From Deltaproteobacteria bacterium (lineage in GTDB: Bacteria; Desulfobacterota; Desulfobaccia; Desulfobaccales; 0-14-0-80-60-11): 40,919 bases of DNA. Each line of letters starts with the position of its first letter. The first letter of the stretch is position 1. Of the stretch, positions 16,480-24,891 are shown piece after piece. The stretch is from the NCBI GenBank assembly GCA_030655955.1, contig JAUSOZ010000131.1, positions 1 to 40,919 on the forward strand. Reading direction: 5' to 3'. The translations under genes and the position numbers were made by a program. Under the pieces are notes generated by a model that searched no databases, was not told the origin of the DNA, and worked only from the letters and a program-made list of their open reading frames with translations.

Positions 16480-17330
16480 AACAGGGACTCCGATAACAAA
16501 GTATTGTCAATGAGGCGGGTGTTATTGAGCCGCACCGCCAGCAGCAATCGAGCCTCGCCCCGGATGGCCTCCACTTCCTGGAGGGTGACAGAATCCACCA
16601 GGGCTACGTAGTCAATGCGGGCGCCGGGCGCGGCGTTAATAATCTGGCGCACCGCGGCCAGGATATCCTCCCGGCTCCGGGCCCCTGAGGCCACCAGTTC
16701 CCGGGCCGCCAACAGCGCCCGATAGAGGCACAGGGCCGAGGCCCGTGCTTCCGGGTTCAGATACGTGTTCCGGGAACTCATGGCCAGCCCGTCCGGCTCC
16801 CGAACGATGGGCCGGCCGACGATCTCCGGGTCCAGGTTGAGGTCCGCTGCCATCCGCCTGATGACCATCAACTGCTGGTAGTCCTTTTCCCCGAACACGG
16901 CCACCTGGGGCGAAACCTGGTTCAGAAGCTTGAGCACCACGGTGGCCACGCCCTTAAAATGCCCCGGCCGCGAGGCGCCGCACAGGCCCTGGGACAGGGA
17001 TTCCACTTCCACAAAGGTCTGATACCCCTGGGGATACATGGCTCCGGCCTCGGGAGTATAAAGGCAGTCGACACCGGCGTCCCGGGCCAGGCGCACGTCC
17101 CGGTCCAGATCCCGGGGGTAGCGCCCTAAATCTTCCTGGGGCCCGAACTGGGCGGGGTTGACAAACAGGCTCACCACCAGGCGCTCCCCGATGGTGCGGC
17201 CGTATTCCATCAGGCTCACGTGACCCTGGTGAAAAAACCCCATGGTGGGAACCAGAACGACTTTCAGGCCATGGCTCCGCCATTGCCGAGCCCGGCCTTG
17301 CATATCGTCAGGGTTGCTGATTATGTCCAT
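16467..17330 (-). CDS. panC: Pantoate-beta-alanine ligase
   Basis: PanC joins pantoate and beta-alanine with ATP to give pantothenate. The 287-residue protein has the nucleotidyl-transfer motif PTMG at 28-31 with H34-x-x-H37, VVSLFVNPAQFGP, GEKDYQQLMVIRRM and the KMSKS-like MSSRN at 184-188. The start fits the family length exactly. There is no ribosome-binding site; the seven T residues of an intrinsic terminator touch the ATG. This unusual arrangement points to regulation of panCD by premature termination in the leader (separate entries). Confidence 0.95.
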   Translation of the reverse strand: MDIISNPDDMQGRARQWRSHGLKVVLVPTMGFFHQGHVSLMEYGRTIGERLVVSLFVNPAQFGPQEDLGRYPRDLDRDVRLARDAGVDCLYTPEAGAMYPQGYQTFVEVESLSQGLCGASRPGHFKGVATVVLKLLNQVSPQVAVFGEKDYQQLMVIRRMAADLNLDPEIVGRPIVREPDGLAMSSRNTYLNPEARASALCLYRALLAARELVASGARSREDILAAVRQIINAAPGARIDYVALVDSVTLQEVEAIRGEARLLLAVRLNNTRLIDNTLLSESLLCCV

Positions 17331-17362
17331 AAAAAAACCCCAGACCGATTCTCCGGGGGGTT
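17331..17362 (-). terminator. Intrinsic terminator directly before panC
   Basis: On the minus strand AACCCC (17362-17357) pairs with GGGGTT (17341-17336), with an inner CCG/CGG helix, and seven T residues follow (17337-17331). The next base is the panC start codon. It ends purM transcripts and any transcript begun at the promoter 17426-17454. An upstream CTCC (17367-17364) can instead pair with the GGAG at 17354-17351 inside the hairpin, a possible antiterminator pairing. Confidence 0.75.
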
Positions 17363-17420
17363 AGGAGCCGCCCGTCGAGTCTCAGTCCGCCTCAGGCAGG
17401 ATCCAAGCTCTGGGTTAACT
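17331..17420 (-). ncRNA. panC leader RNA, candidate pan motif or attenuator
   Basis: A sigma-70 promoter would start transcription near 17419, giving a leader of about 90 nt that ends in the terminator abutting panC. The leader can be drawn as an outer GAGC/GCTC helix around CCTGCC...CGGG with bulged positions, followed by the terminator. Weinberg and colleagues described a pan RNA motif before panB, panC or panD genes in Firmicutes, Chloroflexi and Deltaproteobacteria: a stem-loop with two bulged adenines. I cannot align to that model here, so identity with it is a hypothesis from position and taxonomy. Confidence 0.4.
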
Positions 17421-17425
17421 AACTA

Positions 17426-17454
17426 TTTTTACCATTTTTTCAATACTTCGTCAA
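17426..17454 (-). promoter_or_regulatory. Sigma-70 promoter of panCD
   Basis: On the minus strand TTGACG (17454-17449) is followed after 17 nt by TAAAAA (17431-17426), in an A+T-rich patch just downstream of the purM stop. A tiny frame MVKIVS overlaps the -10 box and would not be on this transcript, so it is not taken as a leader peptide. Confidence 0.55.
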
Positions 17455-17459
17455 CGTCT

Positions 17460-18503
<1,044 letters not shown>

Positions 18504-18568
18504 CCCCCAGTCTCCCCCTCAAAGGTGTTCGGGCCATGCTCTGCTATGCTGGTGAAAAACCGCTGCGG

Positions 18569-18976
18569 TTACGTTTCCGTTTCCGGCGGGCTGTCGTCGT
18601 CTTCGGGTCCTTGGCAGGTGCAACCTTCTGCGGCCGGTTCCCCCGATTCCAGCCCCGACCATTGCCCGCAGTGTTGGCACGGTTGTCCCACGCGGTAATC
18701 GCCCCCCTGGATACAAATCGCCTTGCCGTGGACCAGGGCGTCGGCCACCGCCCGATGGGCCCGGGACAACATCCGGGTCACGGTAGGCCGGGAAACTTGC
18801 AGCCTTTGGGCCACCTCTTCCTGGGTCATTTCCAGGAAGTCGGCCAGGCGCATGGCCTCCAACTCGTCCACCGTGATCACTATCTGCTGCAGGGACCTCA
18901 GGGGAATGCCCCGGGGCTTAAAAAATGTCACTCCCGGCTCGGTTTCCACCCACCGGCACTTTTTAGGTCTGCCCAT
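18569..18976 (-). CDS. DUF134-family HTH protein
   Basis: The 135-residue product starts MGRPKKCRWVETEPGVTFFKP and continues with the DUF134 core ITVDELEAMRLADF and the helix-turn-helix MTQEEVAQRLQVSRPTVTRML (about residues 50-70). The C-terminus holds four cysteines (CQHCGQW, later CTC), perhaps a metal site, and an acidic tail. Such proteins are predicted DNA-binding regulators and in sulfate reducers often stand close to Mrp/NifX genes; here the Mrp-NifX gene is about 7.6 kb downstream on the same strand. GAGG stands 7 nt before the ATG. Confidence 0.88.
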   Translation of the reverse strand: MGRPKKCRWVETEPGVTFFKPRGIPLRSLQQIVITVDELEAMRLADFLEMTQEEVAQRLQVSRPTVTRMLSRAHRAVADALVHGKAICIQGGDYRVGQPCQHCGQWSGLESGEPAAEGCTCQGPEDDDSPPETET

Positions 18977-19002
18977 TTTTTTACCTCATGCGTAATGTTC
19001 TA

Positions 19003-19030
19003 TTTTTAAGGTAATCCGGCAAACTGTCAA
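19003..19030 (-). promoter_or_regulatory. Sigma-70 promoter of the DUF134-purM unit
   Basis: On the minus strand a perfect TTGACA (19030-19025) stands 16 nt from TAAAAA (19008-19003), giving a leader of about 20 nt that includes the GAGG ribosome-binding site. Confidence 0.6.
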
Positions 19031-19066
19031 GGATAAAGCGAAAATCTCCCCTAACAGGTTCAGCCA

Positions 19067-19095
19067 TTGACGAACCGGTTAAGGGGACGTATGTT
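19067..19095 (+). promoter_or_regulatory. Possible promoter of the nucleoside phosphorylase gene
   Basis: TTGACG (19067-19072) and TATGTT (19090-19095) are 17 nt apart; the spacer starts with the palindrome AACCGGTT. The leader would be about 165 nt and would contain the two palindromes at 19146-19162 and 19202-19222. Confidence 0.4.
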
Positions 19096-19145
19096 TAGAA
19101 TACGATTTTTTCTCCCACGGTATGATGATAGTGACGGCGAATGAT

Positions 19146-19162
19146 GGTGCGCGGTGCGCACC
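19146..19162. repeat. Intergenic palindrome GGTGCGC-GGT-GCGCACC
   Basis: Perfect 7-bp arms are the same as in the palindromes at 11117-11133 and 34472-34488; only the 3-nt centre differs (GGT for ACT). The edge lies on the other side here (CCCTGCA after the right arm), so the unit is in the opposite orientation. Confidence 0.75.
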
Positions 19163-19201
19163 CTGCATTTTCTGGAGAGAGAATTAACCGTATTGGCGTC
19201 G

Positions 19202-19222
19202 GGGCGGGTTTAAAACCCGCCC
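19202..19222. repeat. Perfect 21-nt intergenic palindrome
   Basis: GGGCGGGTTT and AAACCCGCCC flank a single A. The right edge continues TTACAACC, similar to the right edge CTACAACG of the palindrome at 13371-13398, placing it in the same family. It lies 45 nt before the nucleoside phosphorylase start. Confidence 0.8.
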
Positions 19223-19266
19223 TTACAACCTGAATTTGCCAGAGCAGGGTCGAAAAGGAGCTGGAG

Positions 19267-20094
19267 TTGAGCCGCACATACCAGGAGCAGGTGGAAGAAT
19301 GCGTCCGATTCATCGGCCCACGCCTGAGTGCGGAGCCTGCGTGGGGAATTATCCTGGGGACCGGGCAGGGCCTCTGGGCCGGCCGGCTGGAGGGCGGGGG
19401 CAGCCTCCCTTATGAGGAACTGCCGCATTTCCCGCCGGCCACCAGCCCCAGCCATCACGGCTGTCTCAGTTGGGGCCGAGTGTCCGGGAAAGAGGTTATG
19501 CTCTGCCAGGGCCGCTTCCATGCCTACGAAGGTTATTCCCTGCGCCAGGTAACCTTCCCGGTGCGGGTGATGGCGAGCCTGGGAGTCAAGAACCTCATCG
19601 TCACCAATGCCGCCGGCGGTCTCAATCCGCTCTTTAAGGCCGGCGACCTGATGCTCATCTGCGACCACATCAACCTGATGGGGGATAACCCCCTGGCAGG
19701 AGAAAATATCGACCTCTGGGGTCCCCGCTTCCCTGACCTGAGCCAGGTCTACGACCGGCGCCTGCGGGAGCACGCCGAGGCCGTGGCCCGCCGCCTGGGT
19801 ATCGGCTTACGCCAGGGGGTGTACGTGGCGGTCAAGGGCCCCAGCCTCGAGACCCCGGCGGAGACCCGGTTCCTGCGCCAGATCGGCGCCGACGCGGTGG
19901 GCATGTCCACGGTGCCCGAAGTCATCACCGCGGTTCATGCCGGTCTCAGGGTCCTGGGGATCTCGGTGCTCAGCAATCTCAATCTGCCGGATGCCATGGC
20001 TCCCATCGCCATTGAGGCCATCATCGATACCGTGGCCCGGGCCGAACCCCAACTGGTGGAGTTGTTGCTGGGAGTGATGCAGGAAGATTCCTGA
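19267..20094 (+). CDS. Purine-nucleoside phosphorylase (trimeric type)
   Basis: The enzyme splits purine nucleosides with phosphate to base and (deoxy)ribose-1-phosphate for salvage. The start is TTG 19267; AAAGGAG ends 6 nt before it and no better ATG is near. The 275-residue protein has the phosphate loop GTGQG at 31-35 (usually GSGLG), H85 in HAYEGY, NAAGGL at 114-119, GPSLET at 191-196 and GMSTVPE at 212-218. N237 in the ISVLSN stretch fits a 6-oxopurine (inosine/guanosine) enzyme rather than methylthioadenosine phosphorylase, which has Asp there. Confidence 0.9.
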   Translation: MSRTYQEQVEECVRFIGPRLSAEPAWGIILGTGQGLWAGRLEGGGSLPYEELPHFPPATSPSHHGCLSWGRVSGKEVMLCQGRFHAYEGYSLRQVTFPVRVMASLGVKNLIVTNAAGGLNPLFKAGDLMLICDHINLMGDNPLAGENIDLWGPRFPDLSQVYDRRLREHAEAVARRLGIGLRQGVYVAVKGPSLETPAETRFLRQIGADAVGMSTVPEVITAVHAGLRVLGISVLSNLNLPDAMAPIAIEAIIDTVARAEPQLVELLLGVMQEDS

Positions 20095-20106
20095 CGATTA
20101 CCGCGG

Positions 20107-20382
20107 TTATTTTTTCTTTTTTGGCGTCCTTTTGTTTTTTTTGGCAGGTTTGGTCGCGGCATTGGCCTCAGGGGACGGCGTGATTGATGGTTTGGCGACA
20201 GCCTCCGCCGGCGGCTTAGATTCGGCCGGGACTGCAGCCGGGGGGGGCGCCGCGGCCGGCCCCATCACATAGACCCGCTGTGCCGCGGGAAGGTTGTTCA
20301 GGTCTTGCCCACAATGGGGACAAGACCTCAAGGGAAGGGGATTTTGCGCTTGGCATCCCGGGCATTTCAACCACAACCCCAT
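20107..20382 (-). CDS. Small zinc-ribbon protein with lysine-rich tail
   Basis: I do not recognise a named family. The 91-residue product has a zinc ribbon C7-x-x-C10 and C21-x-x-C24 (CPGC, CPHCG), then an alanine/proline-rich low-complexity linker (about 40-75), and ends in KKNKRTPKKKK. I use ATG 20382, which has GGAGGT 5 nt upstream; an ATG one codon earlier is too close to it. The basic tail and the ribbon suggest nucleic-acid or ribosome contact, but that is a guess. It is convergent with the phosphorylase gene, 12 nt apart. Confidence 0.7.
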   Translation of the reverse strand: MGLWLKCPGCQAQNPLPLRSCPHCGQDLNNLPAAQRVYVMGPAAAPPPAAVPAESKPPAEAVAKPSITPSPEANAATKPAKKNKRTPKKKK

Positions 20383-20509
20383 CATTTACCTCCAAGGTTT
20401 TTCTTTACCAATAGCAAAACGTTACCGATTCTTCAAGCAATTTATGTTTGTCCCGGTGTCTCAGCTAACTTTTGCGCCGGTAAAACTCTGACGGGAGGCA
20501 ACAATTACC

Positions 20510-20902
20510 ATGAAGAAAATTGTCATTGAGACCGACCAGGCCCCGGCCGCCATCGGCCCCTATACCCAGGCCCTGGCCGCCGGCCCGTTCGTGTTCATCT
20601 CCGGACAAATCCCCATGGACCCCAACGGCCGCCTGGTGGAAGGCGATATCGTGGTGCAAACCGTCCAGGTGATCGCCAATCTCAAGGCCATTCTGGCGGC
20701 CGTGGGTTTGGGGCTCAAGGATGTGGTAAAAACCACCGTCTACCTGACCGACCTGGCCGATTTCCAGGAGATGAACCGGACCTACGGCGAGTTCTTCCCC
20801 CAACACCCGCCGGCCCGCTCCACCATCCAGGTGGCCGGCCTGGCCCGGAACGTATCCGTGGAAATCGACGCCATCGCGGTGAAAAAGGAGTGGCACACCT
20901 AA
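20510..20902 (+). CDS. ridA: RidA family enamine/imine deaminase
   Basis: RidA hydrolyses reactive 2-aminoacrylate and related enamines released by PLP enzymes. The 130-residue protein has the family marks AIGPYTQALAAGPFVFISGQ, then TVYLTDLADFQEMNRTY, and the C-terminal ARSTIQVAGLARNVSVEIDA, which holds the substrate-binding Arg and the EIDA signature. Length and motifs are complete. GGGAGG stands 11 nt before the ATG, somewhat far. The gene appears to be single, ending at a bidirectional terminator shared with the universal stress gene. Confidence 0.94.
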   Translation: MKKIVIETDQAPAAIGPYTQALAAGPFVFISGQIPMDPNGRLVEGDIVVQTVQVIANLKAILAAVGLGLKDVVKTTVYLTDLADFQEMNRTYGEFFPQHPPARSTIQVAGLARNVSVEIDAIAVKKEWHT

Positions 20903-20943
20903 TACCAAAAGTTGCGCCCAAGCAGGTAATGCATCCCGTGTAA

Positions 20944-20965
20944 GGGCGGACCCATGGGTCCGCCC
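20944..20965. repeat. Perfect 22-nt intergenic palindrome
   Basis: The left half GGGCGGACCCA and right half TGGGTCCGCCC are fully complementary. The left edge GTAAGGG resembles GTAGGGG. A partly matching GAGGGCGCC follows, as in the compound unit at 30259-30318. It lies 41 nt after ridA. Confidence 0.8.
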
Positions 20966-21001
20966 TGGCTTGAGGGCGCCATGCCGGAAAACCCAGCCAC
21001 A

Positions 21002-21051
21002 AAAAGCGCGACGGGGATCACCGGAGCCTCCCGTGATCCCCATTGCGCTTT
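21002..21051. terminator. Bidirectional terminator between ridA and the universal stress gene
   Basis: The inner arms GGGGATCAC (21013-21021) and GTGATCCCC (21033-21041) and the outer arms AAAGCGC (21003-21009) and GCGCTTT (21045-21051) make a long hairpin. On the minus strand it ends in TTTTT, on the plus strand in TTT, so it serves the minus-strand stress gene best and ridA less well. Confidence 0.75.
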
Positions 21052-21079
21052 AGGAAGAGGTTATGATGCTTAAAGCGTC

Positions 21080-21568
21080 TTAACCTACTCCGGGCATCGT
21101 GGAATATACTTCTTTCATCAAAGGCGTCTTGAATACCACAGTCCGTAACAACAGCACCGGGACGGTGGCGTGAGAGGCGACTTTGTTGGCCACCCCGCCC
21201 ATGTACCAAACCACTTCGCCGGCGCCGTGGGTCCCCATGACGATGAGGTCATAACCTTTCTCCTGGGCTAAGCCAATGATTTCCCGGGCCGGATCTCCAT
21301 CCTGGCAGACCCAATCGGCGTCCAGGCCAATGCCCTTAAGGTCTTGTCCGGACTTGGCCAGGAAGGTGTTGCAAAATTTCTTCTCATGGGCTTCGGCAGA
21401 TTCCATGACCCCCGGGGTGGCCTGGCCCACCATGGGCCCGACGCCACTGTAGCATACATGTAAGAGCGTTACCTTGGACTTGAATGCCATGGCAATCTCA
21501 ATCACCCGGGGGAGAACTGTCGCCGCAATTTCCGAGCCGTCCAGAGGAACCAAAATTTTCGAAAACAT
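21080..21568 (-). CDS. Universal stress protein (UspA family)
   Basis: The 162-residue cytosolic protein has the UspA fold: start MFSKILVPLDGSEIAATVLPRV, then DLIVMGTHGAGEV and ASHATVPVLLLR. The ATP-binding pattern G-x2-G-x9-G-S/T is imperfect, because GTHG is followed later by MGGVANKV, with Gly in the Ser/Thr place; nucleotide binding is thus uncertain. The gene stands alone with CAGGAGGGTG before the ATG. Its exact role is unknown, as for most family members. Confidence 0.9.
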   Translation of the reverse strand: MFSKILVPLDGSEIAATVLPRVIEIAMAFKSKVTLLHVCYSGVGPMVGQATPGVMESAEAHEKKFCNTFLAKSGQDLKGIGLDADWVCQDGDPAREIIGLAQEKGYDLIVMGTHGAGEVVWYMGGVANKVASHATVPVLLLRTVVFKTPLMKEVYSTMPGVG

Positions 21569-21689
21569 AACACCCTCCTGCTGAGTATTAGCCAGGTCCC
21601 TTACATAGGAACCTTATAGCCATAACCTTCTTGATTAATTAGTAAGAGCGATTTATTCGGAAGTCAATGCAGATTAGGGAAATCTTCGG

Positions 21690-22700
21690 CTACTGCTCCG
21701 GCTCCCGGTCCGAGTCCCGGTCACCCGCGGCCGCGGGGCCGCCTTTGTAGAGGTCACGCTGTAACGCCCGGTTGTAGCTGGTAAAATCACCTTCCCCGGT
21801 ATCGCTCTCCAGGTGCTGGCTCATCATCTTCAGTTTGGCGTCCAGGTCATCCAGAAAATTTACCAGCAGGGCCTCCCGGGTCTTGGGGAGGATGGGGGAG
21901 CCGAACTCCATGGACCCGTGGTGGGATAAGATGATGTGCTCCAACTGCACCAGCAAGACGGGGTCCGAGAAGTTGAGGGCCTGGGCCTCGGAGCGGACCA
22001 TCTCCCAACCCAGGACGACGTGGCCCAGGAGGTGGCCCGGCACGGTGCGTTCCGGTGCCTGCGGGTTGGCAAGTTCCTTGACTTTGCCCAGGTCGTGGAG
22101 CATGGCTCCGGCCAGGACCAGGTCCCGGTTCAGTTCGGGATAGATAGTGAGGGAGGCCAGGGCGTGGCGGGTCACGAACCAGGTGTGCTCCAGGAGACCG
22201 CCCAGGTAGGGATGGTGATAGCGCAGGGCGGCGGGGCAGACCTGGAACTCCTCCCGATAGCGGTCCAGGATCCTGAGGACCAACTCCCCCAGGGGCGGGC
22301 CGATCTGTTTTTCGGCTACTTGCCACAGCTCCTGCCACAAGGCCTGGCGGTCGTAGGGGGTAGCCTGGATGAGCAGCTCCGGGTCATACTCCTGGAGGTC
22401 CCGGCCCAGGTCCCGAAGGGCCGCCACGGTGTTGATATAACGGATGTTGAGTTGAAGTTCACCCTTGTAGGACTCAACCTGCGCCTGGACTCCCACATGA
22501 TCTCCCGGGGCAAAGGGCCCGGGGCATTTGGCCAGCACTTTGTTCCAGACCCGGGCCACCATGGCGCCGCTCTTGTCCCCCAGGGCCAGGGAGAGGTAGG
22601 GATTACCGGACTTGTCCATGCGGGTCTCGGCCTGGCGCACCATGAAATACTGCTGCACCGCGTCGCCTTCCTTAAGTAGGGAAATCAGCTGATGGGGCAT
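21690..22700 (-). CDS. OB-fold / HD-domain protein (YhaM-like 3'-5' exoribonuclease family)
   Basis: The 336-residue product has an N-terminal OB fold (about residues 15-92; AETRMDKSGNPYLSLALGDKSG), a linker and an HD domain (160-300) with H172, the H202-D203 pair in MLHDLGKVKEL and later H227 and H260-H261. This order is that of B. subtilis YhaM, a 3'-5' exoribonuclease/DNase. The metal ligands are all present. The C-terminal 30 residues are charged and poorly conserved. A related phosphohydrolase role cannot be excluded. It is divergent from the sigma-factor gene. Confidence 0.85.
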   Translation of the reverse strand: MPHQLISLLKEGDAVQQYFMVRQAETRMDKSGNPYLSLALGDKSGAMVARVWNKVLAKCPGPFAPGDHVGVQAQVESYKGELQLNIRYINTVAALRDLGRDLQEYDPELLIQATPYDRQALWQELWQVAEKQIGPPLGELVLRILDRYREEFQVCPAALRYHHPYLGGLLEHTWFVTRHALASLTIYPELNRDLVLAGAMLHDLGKVKELANPQAPERTVPGHLLGHVVLGWEMVRSEAQALNFSDPVLLVQLEHIILSHHGSMEFGSPILPKTREALLVNFLDDLDAKLKMMSQHLESDTGEGDFTSYNRALQRDLYKGGPAAAGDRDSDREPEQ

Positions 22701-22813
22701 GACTCGAGCCTATGGAGGTAAGATGCGGCCATGATACTCCAGGACCAAAGGCGGGTCAAGGAGAGGTTTTGACGGCCTGTCTATATATAGAGAATATTTT
22801 GTGCATGTAATTA

Positions 22814-22841
22814 TTGACAATCCGGCAAAGAGAATTATTTT
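22814..22841 (+). promoter_or_regulatory. Distal promoter candidate of the sigma-factor gene
   Basis: TTGACA (22814-22819) and TATTTT (22836-22841) are 16 nt apart, within a strongly A+T-rich stretch. It would give a leader of about 140 nt and a second start point besides 22912-22939. Confidence 0.45.
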
Positions 22842-22911
22842 AAAAATATTGAAAATAACCGGAAAAATGCCGATAAGGAAAATCAGGGAACCAGTCGATT
22901 AACTTTTTCCC

Positions 22912-22939
22912 TTGACAAGAGTCTAATAAGATGTAAAAT
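22912..22939 (+). promoter_or_regulatory. Main sigma-70 promoter of the sigma-factor gene
   Basis: A perfect TTGACA (22912-22917) and TAAAAT (22934-22939) are separated by 16 nt. The start would lie about 43 nt before the ATG. Two consensus-like promoters in a row fit a gene under growth-dependent control. Confidence 0.65.
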
Positions 22940-22988
22940 AGCTAATTTAGTCTTTTCGACTCAGGGCAGCACCACAGGACGAAATTAC

Positions 22989-24275
22989 ATGGAAAAAGAT
23001 TACCTGAAGAAGTTCATCGATCTGGGCGGCAGTGAGTTTCTGGCCTACGATCAGTTTGCCGTCCCCGAGGGGGATAGGGAAACCCTCCGGGCGCCCTTTG
23101 AGGCAGCGGCAGACGCGGAGTTGGACGTCTCCCAGCAACTGGATGCCACCGGCTATGGCCCCACCCCGGCCGAAGGCGCCGACGATGAACTCGATGATAC
23201 CATCGAAGCCGACGAGATCCCCGAACACGAGGGTCTGGTGGCCGCCTACTTCCGTGAAATGCTGCGGTATTCCATCCTGTCCCCGGAAGAGGAGAGGGGT
23301 TTGGGGCGCATTATCAAAGAGGGCCAGGATCAAATTCTCACCGTGGTGTCCGTCGCGGTCTCCGAGTTGGAGGAAATCCGTTACCTGCAGAAGAAGCTCC
23401 AGCATTGGTTTCAGACCCCGGACAAGAGCGCCCAAGGGAAGGAAAAGCTCTTCAAGGTGATTCACCAGAGGCTCGGCCAGGTACAGAAACACCATCCGGA
23501 AGCCACCGAGGTCAAGGAACTGGCCAACAGCATCCAGGTGACGGAAGATGAAGTCAATCAGGCCCGGGACCAGATGATCAAGGCCAACCTGCGCCTGGTG
23601 GTGAGTATCGCCAAAAAGTACCTCCACCGGGGTCTCACCTTCTCGGATCTGATCCAGGAAGGCAACCTGGGTTTGATGAAAGCGGTGACCCGGTATGATT
23701 ACACCACCGGTTACCGCCTGAGCACCTTTGCTTCTTGGTGGATCCGGCAGACCATAACCCGAGCCATCTATGACAAGACCCGGACCATCCGGATTCCGGT
23801 GCACCTGCAAGAGATCCGCAACCGGTGCTATCGGGCCTTCTATGACCTGCTCAAGGAACTGGGCCGGGACCCGAGCCTGAAAGAGATTGCCGAACGGTCC
23901 GGGGTGCCGGAGGAGAAAATCCTCCTGGTCACCAACCTGGCGGATGAACTTATTTCTCTGGAGACCCCGGTGGGCGACGAAGGGGACCGGCTGGGTGACT
24001 TCATCCGCAATGATAAGGCGGTATCCCCTTACGAGGCCATTCTCGAATCGCAGCTGGGTGAGAAGACCGACTCCATTTTGACCACCCTCACCGCTCGGGA
24101 AGAAAAGATCATGAAGATGCGGTTTGGGATCGGCGAGGAAGTGGAACACACTTTGGAAGAAATCGGCCGGGCCTTCAAAGTTTCCCGGGAACGCATCCGG
24201 CAGATTGAGAAAAAAGCCCTCAAGCGCTTAAAGCATCCCACCCGCAAAGCGGCGCTGGAAGATTTTCTGGAATAA
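22989..24275 (+). CDS. RNA polymerase sigma factor, sigma-70 family (RpoD/RpoS type)
   Basis: The 428-residue protein has region 1.2 (about 82-115; GLVAAYFREMLRYSILSPEEE), regions 2.1-2.4 (193-263; MIKANLRLVVSIAKKYLHRG, then YRLSTFASWWIRQTITRAI), region 3 and region 4 with the HTH TLEEIGRAFKVSRERIRQIE. The -10-contacting residues are those of primary factors. The N-terminus holds only a weak trace of region 1.1 (FLAYDQF), and the non-conserved insert between 1.2 and 2.1 is short. Primary sigma factors of this group are usually near 600 residues, so this may be a group 2 (RpoS-like) factor. dksA follows 50 nt downstream. Confidence 0.9.
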   Translation: MEKDYLKKFIDLGGSEFLAYDQFAVPEGDRETLRAPFEAAADAELDVSQQLDATGYGPTPAEGADDELDDTIEADEIPEHEGLVAAYFREMLRYSILSPEEERGLGRIIKEGQDQILTVVSVAVSELEEIRYLQKKLQHWFQTPDKSAQGKEKLFKVIHQRLGQVQKHHPEATEVKELANSIQVTEDEVNQARDQMIKANLRLVVSIAKKYLHRGLTFSDLIQEGNLGLMKAVTRYDYTTGYRLSTFASWWIRQTITRAIYDKTRTIRIPVHLQEIRNRCYRAFYDLLKELGRDPSLKEIAERSGVPEEKILLVTNLADELISLETPVGDEGDRLGDFIRNDKAVSPYEAILESQLGEKTDSILTTLTAREEKIMKMRFGIGEEVEHTLEEIGRAFKVSRERIRQIEKKALKRLKHPTRKAALEDFLE

Positions 24276-24325
24276 GGTCGGGATTGACCAACGGCCCCGG
24301 CCGGAATCCTGGGAGGGACTTAACC

Positions 24326-24712
24326 ATGGCAGGAATGAGCCCTGAGAAACTGGCTGAGGTAAAAGAGCGTTTGCTGGACCGGAAACGGCGCCTCTGGCAG
24401 GAGGTCAAGCAACAGCTCAAGAGCAATATCGGCGATGGCTATCAGGAGATGCTGGCCGCGGCCCGGGACGAAGAGGACCAGGCCACCGTCAGTCTCATGG
24501 CCGAAACCAATCTCACTCTCTTGGGACCGAAACGGCAGGAACTGGAAGCTATCGAAGAGGCCATGAACCGTATAGAGAGCGGCAACTACGGGTACTGTGA
24601 GGTCTGCGGACTGTCCATCGAACCGCGCCGGCTGGAGATCATGCCGGAGGCGCCTCTCTGCCGCAATTGCATGTCGCATCGGGAAAAGCTGGCCAAGGCC
24701 ACGGCCCGCTGA
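24326..24712 (+). CDS. dksA: DksA/TraR family transcription factor
   Basis: DksA enters the RNA polymerase secondary channel and, with ppGpp, adjusts transcription of rRNA and amino-acid genes. I start at ATG 24326 with GGGAGG 9 nt upstream (128 residues); an upstream TTG at 24284 has no such site. The coiled-coil tip carries D48-x-x-D51-x-A53, the motif needed for DksA activity, and the C4 zinc finger is complete (C91, C94, C112, C115). It lies behind the sigma-factor gene and ends at a strong terminator, so the two form an operon of polymerase-directed regulators. Confidence 0.92.
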   Translation: MAGMSPEKLAEVKERLLDRKRRLWQEVKQQLKSNIGDGYQEMLAAARDEEDQATVSLMAETNLTLLGPKRQELEAIEEAMNRIESGNYGYCEVCGLSIEPRRLEIMPEAPLCRNCMSHREKLAKATAR

Positions 24713-24736
24713 GCGCCTGAGTTCTTAGGCAACGAC

Positions 24737-24767
24737 GGGCGGGGGTTCATCCTCCCGCCCTTTTTTT
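24737..24767 (+). terminator. Intrinsic terminator after dksA
   Basis: GGGCGGG (24737-24743) pairs with CCCGCCC (24754-24760) around a GGTTCATCCT loop, followed by seven T residues. It ends the sigma factor-dksA unit. Confidence 0.9.
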
Positions 24768-24891
24768 GTGCCGACCCGGGCGAAGTACGCACCGGATACC
24801 GCCACGCCGCCTGGCGGCAAGGGGCTAAGCTCGCCGGGCTTGAGACCGGTTAGACCTTGGGCGCCTGGTGACAGCCCGCAAGGAATCAACC

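Noticed and set aside
17415-17435. A valine-rich leader peptide (MVKIVS) for panC attenuation
   Set aside because: It overlaps the -10 box of the likely panC promoter and has no ribosome-binding site, so it is not expected on the panC transcript.
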